From positions 1 to 37,111 of the forward strand of contig CALVTL010000017.1 of assembly GCA_944362555.1 (NCBI GenBank): a stretch of DNA of 37,111 nt. Reading direction: 5' to 3'. The notes below the pieces were generated by a model. The model was not told the origin of the DNA, ran no database searches, and worked only from the letters and a program-made list of their open reading frames with translations. The stretch is from an uncultured Clostridia bacterium (GTDB lineage Bacteria > Bacillota > Clostridia > Christensenellales > Borkfalkiaceae). Shown here one piece after another: positions 9,021 to 16,891 of this stretch. How positions within the stretch are numbered: the stretch's first letter is position 1; each line of letters starts with the position of its first letter. The position numbers and the translations under genes are program-made.

Positions 9021-10312
9021 GAATGCTCCTTCTGCGGCTTGCGGTGCCGCGATTTTTGATAGACAAGCACACTCACGCCCGCACCGATAAGAAAGACCGC
9101 TATCTGGGTGAGCGGGAGCGCCGCCCAGATGCCGTCCATCCCCAGACCCATCGGAAGAAGAACGAGGAAGAGCGGCGTGAAGATGAGCGGGTCGATATAG
9201 GTGCAAAGATTGGCAAGCCACACTTTTTTATGCGAGTAATGCAAGGCGCACAAAAACTTGACCGCGGCTTTGAACGGATAAGAGAATGCGTAGATGATGA
9301 GCCCGCTGCGCATGAACATCTCCGCCTGTGCGGACACCGCGAAAAGCCTTGGAAGACACCAGATCATGAGCGGCGTAATGAGTGCGAACAGGACGGAAAG
9401 CACGGCAAGCAAGATGATCGCACTGCGCACCGCGCGTTTTTTCTGTGCGATGTCGTCCGCGCCGACGCAGTAGCTGATGACGGGCTGCACGCCATCGCAC
9501 ACGCCCTGAAAGACGTAGTCGTATGTATAGACGGCATAGCTCATCACCCCGTAGGCGCTCACCGCCGCCGTTCCGCCTGCCATCAGGGCGAAATAATTTG
9601 TGAACAGCAGCACGAGCGAGGAGACAAAGTTGACGCCGAAGGGCGCGAGCGAAGAGCGCAGGATCTCCCCCGCAAACGCCATGTTACACTTGTTGCCGCG
9701 CCCGATGCGATAGGAGCACAGCCCGAACAACATGACTGCCGCCTGCGCGGCGACCGTGGAGACGGCGACACCGTACAACACATACCTTTGCACAAGCAGC
9801 CAATCAAGGAGAATATGGATGACGAGACCCGCCGCCGTGTAGAGCATGGCGTGGCCTGTCTTTCCGTCGCAGCGGAGCAACACCACCAATCCCGCACCCG
9901 ATACCTGAAAAATGCTGCCGAGCGTGACAACAAAGGCATAATTTTCGGCATATTCCAGCACGCGCCCCTCTGCACCCATTCGCGCAAGGAGCGGGGAATA
10001 GCTGAAAAAGAGCACAAGCGTCGCCGCGATCCCCGCCAAAAAGAGCAGCACCAGCGACGTGCGCCGCGCGTTCTCCGCGCGCAGCTCCTCTCCCCTGCCG
10101 CGCAGGTTGCTGACGATGACCGAACCGCCCACGCCGATGCCCGTTCCCAACGATGTGATGAACGCCACGATGGGCCAGACGATGTTGATGGCGGCGATGC
10201 CGTCGTCACCGGCGGCGTTCCCGATGAACAGTCCGTCGATGTTCGTATACGCACCCACGAGCACCATGGAGATGACGGAGGGCAGGATGTATTTTGTCAG
10301 ACTGAATTTCAT
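9017..10312 (-). CDS. MATE family efflux transporter
   Basis: The 431-residue protein is a multidrug and toxic compound extrusion (MATE) family member with about 12 hydrophobic segments in two repeats. The N-terminal half begins ILPSVISMVLVGAYTNIDGL and continues with FIGNAAGDDGIAAINIVWP, typical of the family's first two helices. The second half has SAYGVMSYAVYTYDYVFQGV and CDGVQPVISYCVGA. These transporters export organic cations, drugs or metabolites using a sodium or proton gradient. The gene overlaps the HAD gene by 4 bases upstream and the GH78 gene by 4 bases downstream, so it belongs to the glycosidase operon. An exporter here may remove an aglycone or another by-product; that is inference. 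The substrate is unknown. Confidence 0.92.
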   Translation of the reverse strand: MKFSLTKYILPSVISMVLVGAYTNIDGLFIGNAAGDDGIAAINIVWPIVAFITSLGTGIGVGGSVIVSNLRGRGEELRAENARRTSLVLLFLAGIAATLVLFFSYSPLLARMGAEGRVLEYAENYAFVVTLGSIFQVSGAGLVVLLRCDGKTGHAMLYTAAGLVIHILLDWLLVQRYVLYGVAVSTVAAQAAVMLFGLCSYRIGRGNKCNMAFAGEILRSSLAPFGVNFVSSLVLLFTNYFALMAGGTAAVSAYGVMSYAVYTYDYVFQGVCDGVQPVISYCVGADDIAQKKRAVRSAIILLAVLSVLFALITPLMIWCLPRLFAVSAQAEMFMRSGLIIYAFSYPFKAAVKFLCALHYSHKKVWLANLCTYIDPLIFTPLFLVLLPMGLGMDGIWAALPLTQIAVFLIGAGVSVLVYQKSRHRKPQKEHS

Positions 10313-10989
10313 AAAGCTGCGTTGAGAAGCGCGGGAAGCGCGGAGACATCGTCAAGATAGTCATCCGCCCCCGCGACGCTGCCGACACAGATGCTGCGGA
10401 TACCCCCCGCGCGGGCGAATGCAATGTCCGTAGCCGTATCGCCGACCATACACATCTCCCGCGGGGAGAAACCGTATTTTTCTGCGATCTCGCGGATGAC
10501 GGCGGGATCGGACTTTGCGGGATGCACGCCGTCATCGCAGTACACTTCTTCAAAGAGTTCAAAAATCTGCAGCCCTGCAAGGCAGAGGCGCGTGATCTCC
10601 GGAAAGTCCGTTGTGACGGCAAAGAGCAATAAGCCGCTCCTGCGCAGGGATATGAGCATTTCTCGCAAATTTTTACAGGTCGGAACGACCTCTCCTTCCC
10701 CCGCAAATTCCAAAAAGAGCGCCTTCATCTCCTCCGCCGCGATCTGTGCGCCGCGCTCGGGGAAGAGGCGGCGGACGACAAGCGCCATCTGCGCGTACGT
10801 TCCCGCGCAGAGCACGCCGCCATTCCGGACGCTGCCGTCTTTAAGCCCCACCGCCTCTTTGAGCGCCGCCGCACGTTGCGGCGCACCGAGGCGCGCGGCG
10901 AGCGACGAAAACGCCCTTTCGGCGACGGGTACCCAGAAGGGCGAGAACTGCATGAGCGTACCGTCTTTGTCAAACAGTACCGCGCGCAT
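10309..10989 (-). CDS. HAD superfamily hydrolase (phosphatase-like)
   Basis: The 226-residue protein has the four HAD motifs: the nucleophile motif LFDKDGTL near the N-terminus (Asp7 and Asp9), the threonine motif in LFAVTTDFPE, the lysine in HPAKSDPAV, and GDTATDIAFARAGG for magnesium binding. A helical cap lies between the first two motifs. It resembles phosphoglycolate- or sugar-phosphate-phosphatase-like members, but substrate cannot be read from the sequence. The start ATG overlaps the last base of the MBL stop codon (TGATG), and its own stop overlaps the MATE start. In this operon it could dephosphorylate a sugar phosphate; this is inference. Confidence 0.88.
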   Translation of the reverse strand: MRAVLFDKDGTLMQFSPFWVPVAERAFSSLAARLGAPQRAAALKEAVGLKDGSVRNGGVLCAGTYAQMALVVRRLFPERGAQIAAEEMKALFLEFAGEGEVVPTCKNLREMLISLRRSGLLLFAVTTDFPEITRLCLAGLQIFELFEEVYCDDGVHPAKSDPAVIREIAEKYGFSPREMCMVGDTATDIAFARAGGIRSICVGSVAGADDYLDDVSALPALLNAAL

Positions 10990-11810
10990 CAGAATGTGAC
11001 CTCCATACCGTCGTACGCGACGAGATAACCCTCCTGTTCGGCAATGGCGCGCATTTCGTCGTACGTCTGCCCGCCGTTGTGCGAAAAGTGGCTGAGGACC
11101 TTTACGGTGTGTCCGTCCGCCGCGCCGAGCGCACACAGCCTTGTAAACACTTCCTTCACCGTCTGCAAACTCATGTGTCCCTGTCTCCACGCGCCCCCAA
11201 AGCCGAGGCATCCCGTGCAGTCAAATGAGATAAGATCGAGCGTTCCGAATGCGGCAAGCCCCGCAAACGTCTCCTCGGGAAACATCCCCGTATCATGCGC
11301 GTACAACATCCGCTTACCGTCCTTTTCCACCGCATAGACAACGGGCGATGTGGACGCATCGTGATCGGCAGGGAGCGGCAGAACGTAAAATCCGCCTGTG
11401 GTGATAAATTTCTTCCCCGCCTCCACACGCATTGCAGACGCATTGCTGTCCTCTTTTTTGACAAACGGCAGCAGTTTTTTATACCCGTCCTCCGCCGCAT
11501 AGAAACGGATGGGCGGGTGCTCGTGGCTGTACGGCTTTGCCGCGATCTCTACGTCGTCCGGGTAGAGATGGTCGCAGTGGCTGTGCGTGATGAGGCAGTC
11601 GCGGACGCCGTGCAGGTCGAGCCCGTACCGCTGCGCATGACTCACGGTGTCCGCATTGTAATCGAACAGCAGCGCGCCGTCAAGGAGCGCCTGTTGGCGG
11701 GAGCGGACGTTCCGCCCGCCCGCAAGACGCGACTTTGTGCACACACCGCACCGGCAGAACAATGCGGGCACGCCCTCATACGCTGCCGTCCCGAGATATT
11801 TGAGTTTCAT
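10989..11810 (-). CDS. MBL-fold metallo-hydrolase, PhnP-like
   Basis: The 273-residue protein has the metallo-beta-lactamase metal motif THSHCDHL, a later PADHD histidine, YAHDTGMFP and SHFSHNGG. Near the N-terminus GVPALFCRCGVCTKSR carries a Cys cluster like the structural zinc site of PhnP, a cyclic phosphodiesterase of phosphonate breakdown. No other phosphonate genes are present, so a PhnP reaction is not implied; a related phosphodiesterase or lactonase is possible. The start at 11808-11810 overlaps the SGNH stop codon (ATGA). The frame upstream to 12005 runs inside the SGNH gene and is not needed. Confidence 0.88.
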   Translation of the reverse strand: MKLKYLGTAAYEGVPALFCRCGVCTKSRLAGGRNVRSRQQALLDGALLFDYNADTVSHAQRYGLDLHGVRDCLITHSHCDHLYPDDVEIAAKPYSHEHPPIRFYAAEDGYKKLLPFVKKEDSNASAMRVEAGKKFITTGGFYVLPLPADHDASTSPVVYAVEKDGKRMLYAHDTGMFPEETFAGLAAFGTLDLISFDCTGCLGFGGAWRQGHMSLQTVKEVFTRLCALGAADGHTVKVLSHFSHNGGQTYDEMRAIAEQEGYLVAYDGMEVTF

Positions 11811-12499
11811 TGTATTCTCCGTTCCATATTCTTCTCTTGGTTTTCCGCGGCAGGCTGCACACTCCTTTCCGCGCCAACGGCACGCAGGAACGCCCGCGCA
11901 ATGACCATGCTCCCCACCCAGCCGGGATGCACCCTGTCCCATGTGATAAAGGCGGGGTAGCGATATTTTAAGATCTCCGCAAACGATTGCTGCAGATCGA
12001 CACACAAAGCCCCGCGCTTTGCCGCCTCTTCCTTCATGATCGCGCCATATTCGTCCATGCGCCTGCGCATGGGGTCACGCCCGTTCGGCTCCAGAAAGTA
12101 CGGCGTCATGAAGATCGTCTTCGCCTCGGTACGGTCCGTCATCGCGGCGAGATTTTTGCGGTATTCCTCGGGCGGGACTGCGTATTCGGGCTGACAGGGA
12201 CTGTCGAACTGCCGCCACACATCGTTGAAGCCGACGCACAACACCACCCAATCGGGCGAGAGCGCCGCGACGTCCGTATCCCAGCGTGCAAGCAGATCGC
12301 GTGAGGTGTCACCCGCGTTGCCCATGTTGACGCAGCGCAGCAACAACTCCGGATAGTCGAGCGTGAGGAAGGTGTCGACAAGCCGCACAAAGCCGTTGCC
12401 GAGCCCGCCCCACAACCCTTCTCCGACGGGGCGCTTTCTTCCGTCATCCGTAACGGAGTCGCCTGCAAATACGATCTTTTGCCCCTGTTCCAACAGCAT
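11807..12499 (-). CDS. SGNH/GDSL-family hydrolase, cytoplasmic
   Basis: The 230-residue protein is a small SGNH hydrolase, a family that includes carbohydrate acetylesterases, with no signal peptide. Block I is FAGDSVTD with Ser15 as likely nucleophile. Block II is a glycine in NMGNAGDTS. Block III is CVGFNDVW with the oxyanion Asn. Block V is DRVHPGWVG with the Asp-His pair. It is the first gene after the promoter at 12535-12562 and leads the cytoplasmic operon. A role in removing acetyl groups from imported oligosaccharides fits the family and context but is inferred. The last residues overlap the start of the MBL gene. Confidence 0.9.
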   Translation of the reverse strand: MLLEQGQKIVFAGDSVTDDGRKRPVGEGLWGGLGNGFVRLVDTFLTLDYPELLLRCVNMGNAGDTSRDLLARWDTDVAALSPDWVVLCVGFNDVWRQFDSPCQPEYAVPPEEYRKNLAAMTDRTEAKTIFMTPYFLEPNGRDPMRRRMDEYGAIMKEEAAKRGALCVDLQQSFAEILKYRYPAFITWDRVHPGWVGSMVIARAFLRAVGAERSVQPAAENQEKNMERRIQ

Positions 12500-12534
12500 G
12501 AAATACCTCTTATAACGATACTGTATGATATTTT

Positions 12535-12562
12535 ATTATACACCGCCACGGCGTCCTGTCAA
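12535..12562 (-). promoter_or_regulatory. sigma-A promoter of the cytoplasmic glycosidase operon
   Basis: On the minus strand TTGACA (12557-12562) and TATAAT (12535-12540) are separated by 16 bases. Both hexamers match the consensus perfectly. The promoter sits in the 99-base gap between the SGNH lipoprotein gene and the cytoplasmic SGNH gene, about 36 bases upstream of the latter's ATG. No clear operator overlaps it, so control may come from read-through or a factor acting elsewhere. Confidence 0.85.
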
Positions 12563-12598
12563 GCCCTTCTGCCGACGCGCCGTTCCACGCGGAGCGGC

Positions 12599-13699
12599 TC
12601 ACTTATCCTCGATGATGCAGCCCGCCTTTTCGAGCTCTGCCGCATAGACTTCGACATAGGCATCGAGCGTGGGATGCAAGCCGTCTGCACGGAGATATTT
12701 CGCCGTTATCAGATCTTCCACGTCGATAAACGTGATCCAGTCCTTATGTTCGCACCACGCCTGCATGGCATCGTTCAGATCGGTCACGATCTGGTTGTAT
12801 GAGCCCCATGTGCGCTGGGCGACGGAAAAGTACCAGATGTGCGTTTCCGGCATTTTATCGTGCATGAGCGAAAACATCCGCTGCGCGCTCTCGATCACCG
12901 TCTCCGTGGAATCGCCGTCATCGCCGAAATTATTGGTGCCGATGTTCATGACGAGGTTCTTCGGATCCATATTGTGAAGGAACACCCTGTCGAGCATGAT
13001 CTGCTCCCAGTCATACGTCGTCGTGGAACCGATACCTGCGATCTGCGCGTCCTTCCCCGCATAGATGTCATTGAAATTCGTCCAGAAACTGGGACCGTCA
13101 AAGAAGGAATCGCCGACGAAGACCGTCGTCTTGCCATCCGTTCCGTCGCTGTCATACAAGTCGGCAGAAGTTTCGGCGCGCTCTTTATACCAAGCGATAT
13201 TCCCCTCCCAACGATAACCGACGCGGTTGACGGTCTTGCCGATGACGGTGAAGCTGTCCGTACTGCTGCCCGCACTCACCGTAACGGGGAACCTGCCGTC
13301 CTTGAGTGCCTTGACGGTATGCGCCTCGGCATCCAGCGTAAGCGCCGTTTCGTCATAGGTAAACTTGACCTCCTCCGTTCCGTTATAGATGAAGGTGAAC
13401 TCGGAGGCGGGATAATTCCTGCCCGTCCAGGAGTAGACGTCCGCAAGGACAAACGGGCTATCCGGCTCCTCCAAAGCGGGAATAACGGTATCCTTGCGCG
13501 AAATTTCCCTCTCGCCCTGCGCGTCGGCAAAGAGTTTTCCGCAATCCGGGCATTCCCAATACGCGATATTGCCGTCTTTCCCCACTTCCGCTTCGATGCG
13601 GGGGACTTCGACGAGCGAATGCGTATGCTGCGGCTGTGTGCAGCCTGCCAGCATGGCGGCAAACATCACCGCCAACAGAGCACATGAAATTTTTTTCAT
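12599..13699 (-). CDS. SGNH/GDSL hydrolase lipoprotein with Cys/His module
   Basis: The 366-residue lipoprotein has a lipobox LAGC with the lipidated Cys20. Residues 24-75 form a module beginning HTHSLVEVPRIEAE with ECPDCGKLF, a pair of cysteines typical of a small zinc or disulfide knuckle. An Ig-like beta domain follows (VTVSAGSSTDSFTVIG). The C-terminal SGNH domain has VFVGDSFFDG, then MNIGTNNFGDDG, and RADGLHPTLDAY as blocks I, III and V. It probably acts as a surface esterase, perhaps deacetylating a polysaccharide. It begins 65 bases after the CBM9 gene, beyond a weak terminator-like stem, so it may be made in smaller amounts than the genes upstream. Confidence 0.87.
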   Translation of the reverse strand: MKKISCALLAVMFAAMLAGCTQPQHTHSLVEVPRIEAEVGKDGNIAYWECPDCGKLFADAQGEREISRKDTVIPALEEPDSPFVLADVYSWTGRNYPASEFTFIYNGTEEVKFTYDETALTLDAEAHTVKALKDGRFPVTVSAGSSTDSFTVIGKTVNRVGYRWEGNIAWYKERAETSADLYDSDGTDGKTTVFVGDSFFDGPSFWTNFNDIYAGKDAQIAGIGSTTTYDWEQIMLDRVFLHNMDPKNLVMNIGTNNFGDDGDSTETVIESAQRMFSLMHDKMPETHIWYFSVAQRTWGSYNQIVTDLNDAMQAWCEHKDWITFIDVEDLITAKYLRADGLHPTLDAYVEVYAAELEKAGCIIEDK

Positions 13700-13727
13700 A
13701 ACAAGACCTCTTTTCCCTTATTTTGAA

Positions 13728-13755
13728 AGAGCGGGGCGGATCACCGCCCCGCTCT
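13728..13755 (-). terminator. strong stem-loop with poor U-tract after the CBM9 lipoprotein gene
   Basis: GAGCGGGGCGG (13729-13739) pairs perfectly with CCGCCCCGCTC (13744-13754) around a 4-base loop. On the minus strand the stem is followed only by TTTC and then an A-rich stretch, so termination is probably partial. It lies between the CBM9 lipoprotein gene and the SGNH lipoprotein gene. Confidence 0.65.
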
Positions 13756-13764
13756 CCCGTCTGA

Positions 13765-16700
13765 TCATTGTGCGGAATTGTTTGTGACCGTGATGTCGGA
13801 GAAACTCCAATAGTTGTACGCCGTCCAGAACGTGATGGTGGTGGCCTCGTCGGCGGAACAGGTCGTTTCGCCGATCTTCACCCAATCCGTTCCGTTGAGC
13901 GCATAGGCGGTGATCGCAGTGCCCTTGCGCTCGAATTTGAGCCTGACGCCCGCGCCGTCCTGCTTGGCGAGCGGCGTCATCCATGCAAGCGCCTCCTGCG
14001 CGTCGCCGTCGCTGACCGAAGGAATGATATTGTCCGCCTGCGAGCCGAAAGCAAGCACCGCCGCGCCGCCGTTGGTATCCCAAGGGCCATTGTTCCAGCC
14101 GATCGCAAGTCCGTGATATGTCTCCGCCTCCGCGTTCTCCGCCATCGTAATGCCGAACACGCGCCAGCTTGCACTGTTGGCAAGATCGTTGATCTGCTTC
14201 ACGGTCACTTCAAGCGTCACATCCTTGCTTGCAGCCGTCGCCCCGGAAAGAATGAGCGACGCGCTTGCAGGATATTGAGGCCCCTGCATTCCCACGGTTG
14301 CGCTGCCGAGCGAAACGGAGTAGGAATATCCGTCTCCCTCGCGGACCGCCTGCGGCGAAGTATATTCGGGATAGCGCACGCCCTTGACGAAGTTGGCGTT
14401 GAGCACGAGTTCCACGTTGCCGTTTTCCCCGACCGTCACCGTGCCATCCATATATCCGCTGCAGCTCACAGCATAGCGCCCCGTATAGATGGTCTCGCTT
14501 CCGAGCGACGCCTTGCCGTCCGCATCGACCGTGACCGTATAGCTGGCTGCGGGAGAACCGAGGTATTCCAGCGCGATCTTCGTTCCCGCCAAGGTACGGG
14601 CGCCGTCGAGCCCGTAAGCAGCGACGCTGACCGTACCGACGGCGACCGGCTTGCCCTCTTCCACCTGCTCGTTGTTGGTGACGGTGAAATCGGAGAATTG
14701 CCAGCAGTCATACGCCGACCAGAAACCGAGCTTTGTCATATCGGACGCGCCGCACGTCGTCTTGCCGAGCTGTACCCAGGTTTCCCCGTTCTTTGCAAAG
14801 AGCGTGATGTCCGTACCCTTGCGCTCGATGCGCATACGGACGCCCTCGCCCTTGACGAGCGGCGTCATCCACGAGAGCGCCGCCTGCGCGTCGCCGTCGC
14901 TGACCGAAGGAATGATATTCTGCGCCTGCGAACCGAAGGCAAGCACCGCCGTGCCGCCGTTGTTTGACCATGCCGTATTATTCCAACCGATGGAGAAGCC
15001 TCTGTCCCCCGCCAGCGTGACACCGAACACGCGCCAGCTCGCGCCGTCGCCGAACTCCCAGCTCAACCGCACGGTGAACTCCGCCTCGATGTCCGTGCTT
15101 CCGCGCTCTGCCGCCGAAAGGTCGAGCACCGCCTCGGCGGGATTGGTCGGCGAAAGGCTCGCCTTGCCGCCCACCTCGATGGACTTGACAAAGGTCGCCT
15201 CGCCGTTTACCACCGTCTTTTCCGCGCCCAGAACGATCGCCGAATCGTTGCGCTCCGCCGTTGCGAAGTCCTCGATCAGATAGAGGGTCATATTGCCGTT
15301 CTCATCCAGCGTAGCGAAGTCGGTGACATACCCTTCGCAGGTGACAAAGTAATCGCCGATGAACATCTTGCCGTCCACCGTGAACGTGCCGCCCGCAGCT
15401 ACCTCGGCAGTATACGAACGGTCGATAAAGGCGTCGAACACGAAGGCGATCTGCGTCCCTTCGGGAAGGGCTGCCGCCGCGTTCCCCTGCGCGTCGTATA
15501 CCTTGATCGTGCCGGAAGTGAGCGCGACGGGCGTGTATTCTTCGATCTCGAGTACGATCTCCAGCGTCTCGCCGAAATAGCGGGGCAGGAAGATGGACGT
15601 GCCGTCATCCACGTCGGCAGTCCTGTCCGTTCCGTTGATGGTAAGACTCCTGAATCCGCAGTCCTCGTCCGCCTCGATGGTCAGTTCGACGGGCATCCCG
15701 GGAAGATACTCCTCCTCGTCGAAATACAGCGTGCCGTTTTCGACTTTGATGCTGTCTCCCGAGACCGTCGTTCCGTTGACGCGGACATTTACGGGCGTAG
15801 AAGAGAGCTCCGTGAACGTTGCGCTGATCTCAAGATCCTTCGTCACGTTATTGAGCGTAAACCCGATCGCATAGCCGTCTGCGTCATAGCTGATGGCGTT
15901 CGTGACATCCTCTCCGTTTACATACAGCCCCGTGAGGCGGGAGTCGCCCTCGTTGACGATAAAGCTTGCGGAATGTCCGTCCACCGCATAGCTGTACCCG
16001 TTTGCCTCCCGGACCGTGCCCAGGGAGGAAGAGCTCTCGATGGTCACGGAATGCGTCTTGGCGCCGTTTTCTCCGAACGGGTAGGAATGACTCGGATTTC
16101 CCCATTCGTAGCCGGCAAGTTGATGCTCGCCGAAGCTGAACCAATCGCGCCCTGCAGTGTAATCCATCGTATCGTAATCGAGCGAACTGATGAGCACGGG
16201 GTTGATGTACAGATTTTCGAGCGAGCTGCGCTCCAGCCTGAGATGGTCGGTGAACGCATACGGGATAAAGAACTCCATCGTATAGCCCGTGCAGGTATCC
16301 GAATTGACGGCGCCGTTTTTGGTCTGCACGCCGAGCACGGGCATCTTGTCGTACGTCGTGCTCACGGCGCCGCGCCCGCCGAGCGCCGCACCTTCGCCCA
16401 TCTTGACGGAGAGCGAACCGTCCGAACAGAGGTTGATCTCAAAGGAGCCCCTGTCGTCGATATTCGTGACGCCGTCCACGGCGAGATACAACTCGATGCC
16501 GCTGTTGATATAGATGGACCTGTCGGGATTCACCCAGTTGTGATTGCTCTCGTCGACGTCAAAGACGATATACAACCCCTTTTCGCCGTAAGCGGTCGTC
16601 ATTTTGAGTTCCGCCGTTCCGACGCCCGCCCCCGCGCGTTTTGAAAGCTCGAGCCACGTTCTGCCTGCCTCGTTGTAGATCGCCTCGTCGAGCACGCCGT

Positions 16701-16872
16701 CGATGGTCATCCCCTCGTCGCACTCCGCGCGCGGCGTTACGGGGTTGGTGAAGGTGTACTCGTCGTTGTTGAGCGTGGGTTCCTCCCCCGAGCAGGCGGC
16801 GATGCCCGCCGCACAGGTGCAGAGCATTCCCGCAAGGGCGCCGATCATGATCTTTCTTGTGATATTTTTCAT
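13765..16872 (-). CDS. CBM9-like lipoprotein with two tandem beta-sandwich modules
   Basis: The 1035-residue protein has a lipobox GIAAC (Cys27). Residues about 45-270 resemble a family 9 carbohydrate-binding or DOMON-like domain: TIDGVLDEAIYNEAG, TTAYGEKGLYIVFDV, INSGIELYLAVDG and GYTMEFFIPY. A stretch of Ig-like or bacterial-repeat domains follows, with VNGEDVTNAISYDADGY and VNGTTVSGDSIKVENG. Two copies of a unit of about 295 residues then fill 449-740 and 745-1035. Each has a small prealbumin-like beta domain (GTIKVYDAQG / GTVSVAAYGL) and a LamG-like sandwich with WRVFG, GIGWNN-like and SDGDAQ motifs. No catalytic residues are evident. It is probably a glycan-binding surface protein. The start ATG at 16870-16872 has AAGGGG upstream. 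Confidence 0.8.
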   Translation of the reverse strand: MKNITRKIMIGALAGMLCTCAAGIAACSGEEPTLNNDEYTFTNPVTPRAECDEGMTIDGVLDEAIYNEAGRTWLELSKRAGAGVGTAELKMTTAYGEKGLYIVFDVDESNHNWVNPDRSIYINSGIELYLAVDGVTNIDDRGSFEINLCSDGSLSVKMGEGAALGGRGAVSTTYDKMPVLGVQTKNGAVNSDTCTGYTMEFFIPYAFTDHLRLERSSLENLYINPVLISSLDYDTMDYTAGRDWFSFGEHQLAGYEWGNPSHSYPFGENGAKTHSVTIESSSSLGTVREANGYSYAVDGHSASFIVNEGDSRLTGLYVNGEDVTNAISYDADGYAIGFTLNNVTKDLEISATFTELSSTPVNVRVNGTTVSGDSIKVENGTLYFDEEEYLPGMPVELTIEADEDCGFRSLTINGTDRTADVDDGTSIFLPRYFGETLEIVLEIEEYTPVALTSGTIKVYDAQGNAAAALPEGTQIAFVFDAFIDRSYTAEVAAGGTFTVDGKMFIGDYFVTCEGYVTDFATLDENGNMTLYLIEDFATAERNDSAIVLGAEKTVVNGEATFVKSIEVGGKASLSPTNPAEAVLDLSAAERGSTDIEAEFTVRLSWEFGDGASWRVFGVTLAGDRGFSIGWNNTAWSNNGGTAVLAFGSQAQNIIPSVSDGDAQAALSWMTPLVKGEGVRMRIERKGTDITLFAKNGETWVQLGKTTCGASDMTKLGFWSAYDCWQFSDFTVTNNEQVEEGKPVAVGTVSVAAYGLDGARTLAGTKIALEYLGSPAASYTVTVDADGKASLGSETIYTGRYAVSCSGYMDGTVTVGENGNVELVLNANFVKGVRYPEYTSPQAVREGDGYSYSVSLGSATVGMQGPQYPASASLILSGATAASKDVTLEVTVKQINDLANSASWRVFGITMAENAEAETYHGLAIGWNNGPWDTNGGAAVLAFGSQADNIIPSVSDGDAQEALAWMTPLAKQDGAGVRLKFERKGTAITAYALNGTDWVKIGETTCSADEATTITFWTAYNYWSFSDITVTNNSAQ
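13975..14950 (-). repeat. two-copy 888-bp tandem coding repeat
   Basis: The two C-terminal units of the CBM9 lipoprotein gene are repeated at DNA level. The sequence CGTCGCCGTCGCTGACCGAA recurs at 14001 and 14889, an 888-base (296-codon) period, and sits inside a 31-base exact match. Neighbouring codons also match at many positions. The copies therefore arose by in-frame duplication and remain similar enough to recombine. Confidence 0.8.
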
Positions 16873-16891
16873 AATTACCCCTTATGCAAAC

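Noticed and set aside
9021-9221. Longer N-terminus for the GH78 protein
   Set aside because: The extra codons lie inside the MATE gene and lack a ribosome binding site. The ATG at 9018-9020 gives the standard ATGA overlap seen at the other junctions of the operon.
10989-11810. Phosphonate degradation role for the PhnP-like gene
   Set aside because: No other phosphonate genes are nearby, and the whole operon points to sugar metabolism.
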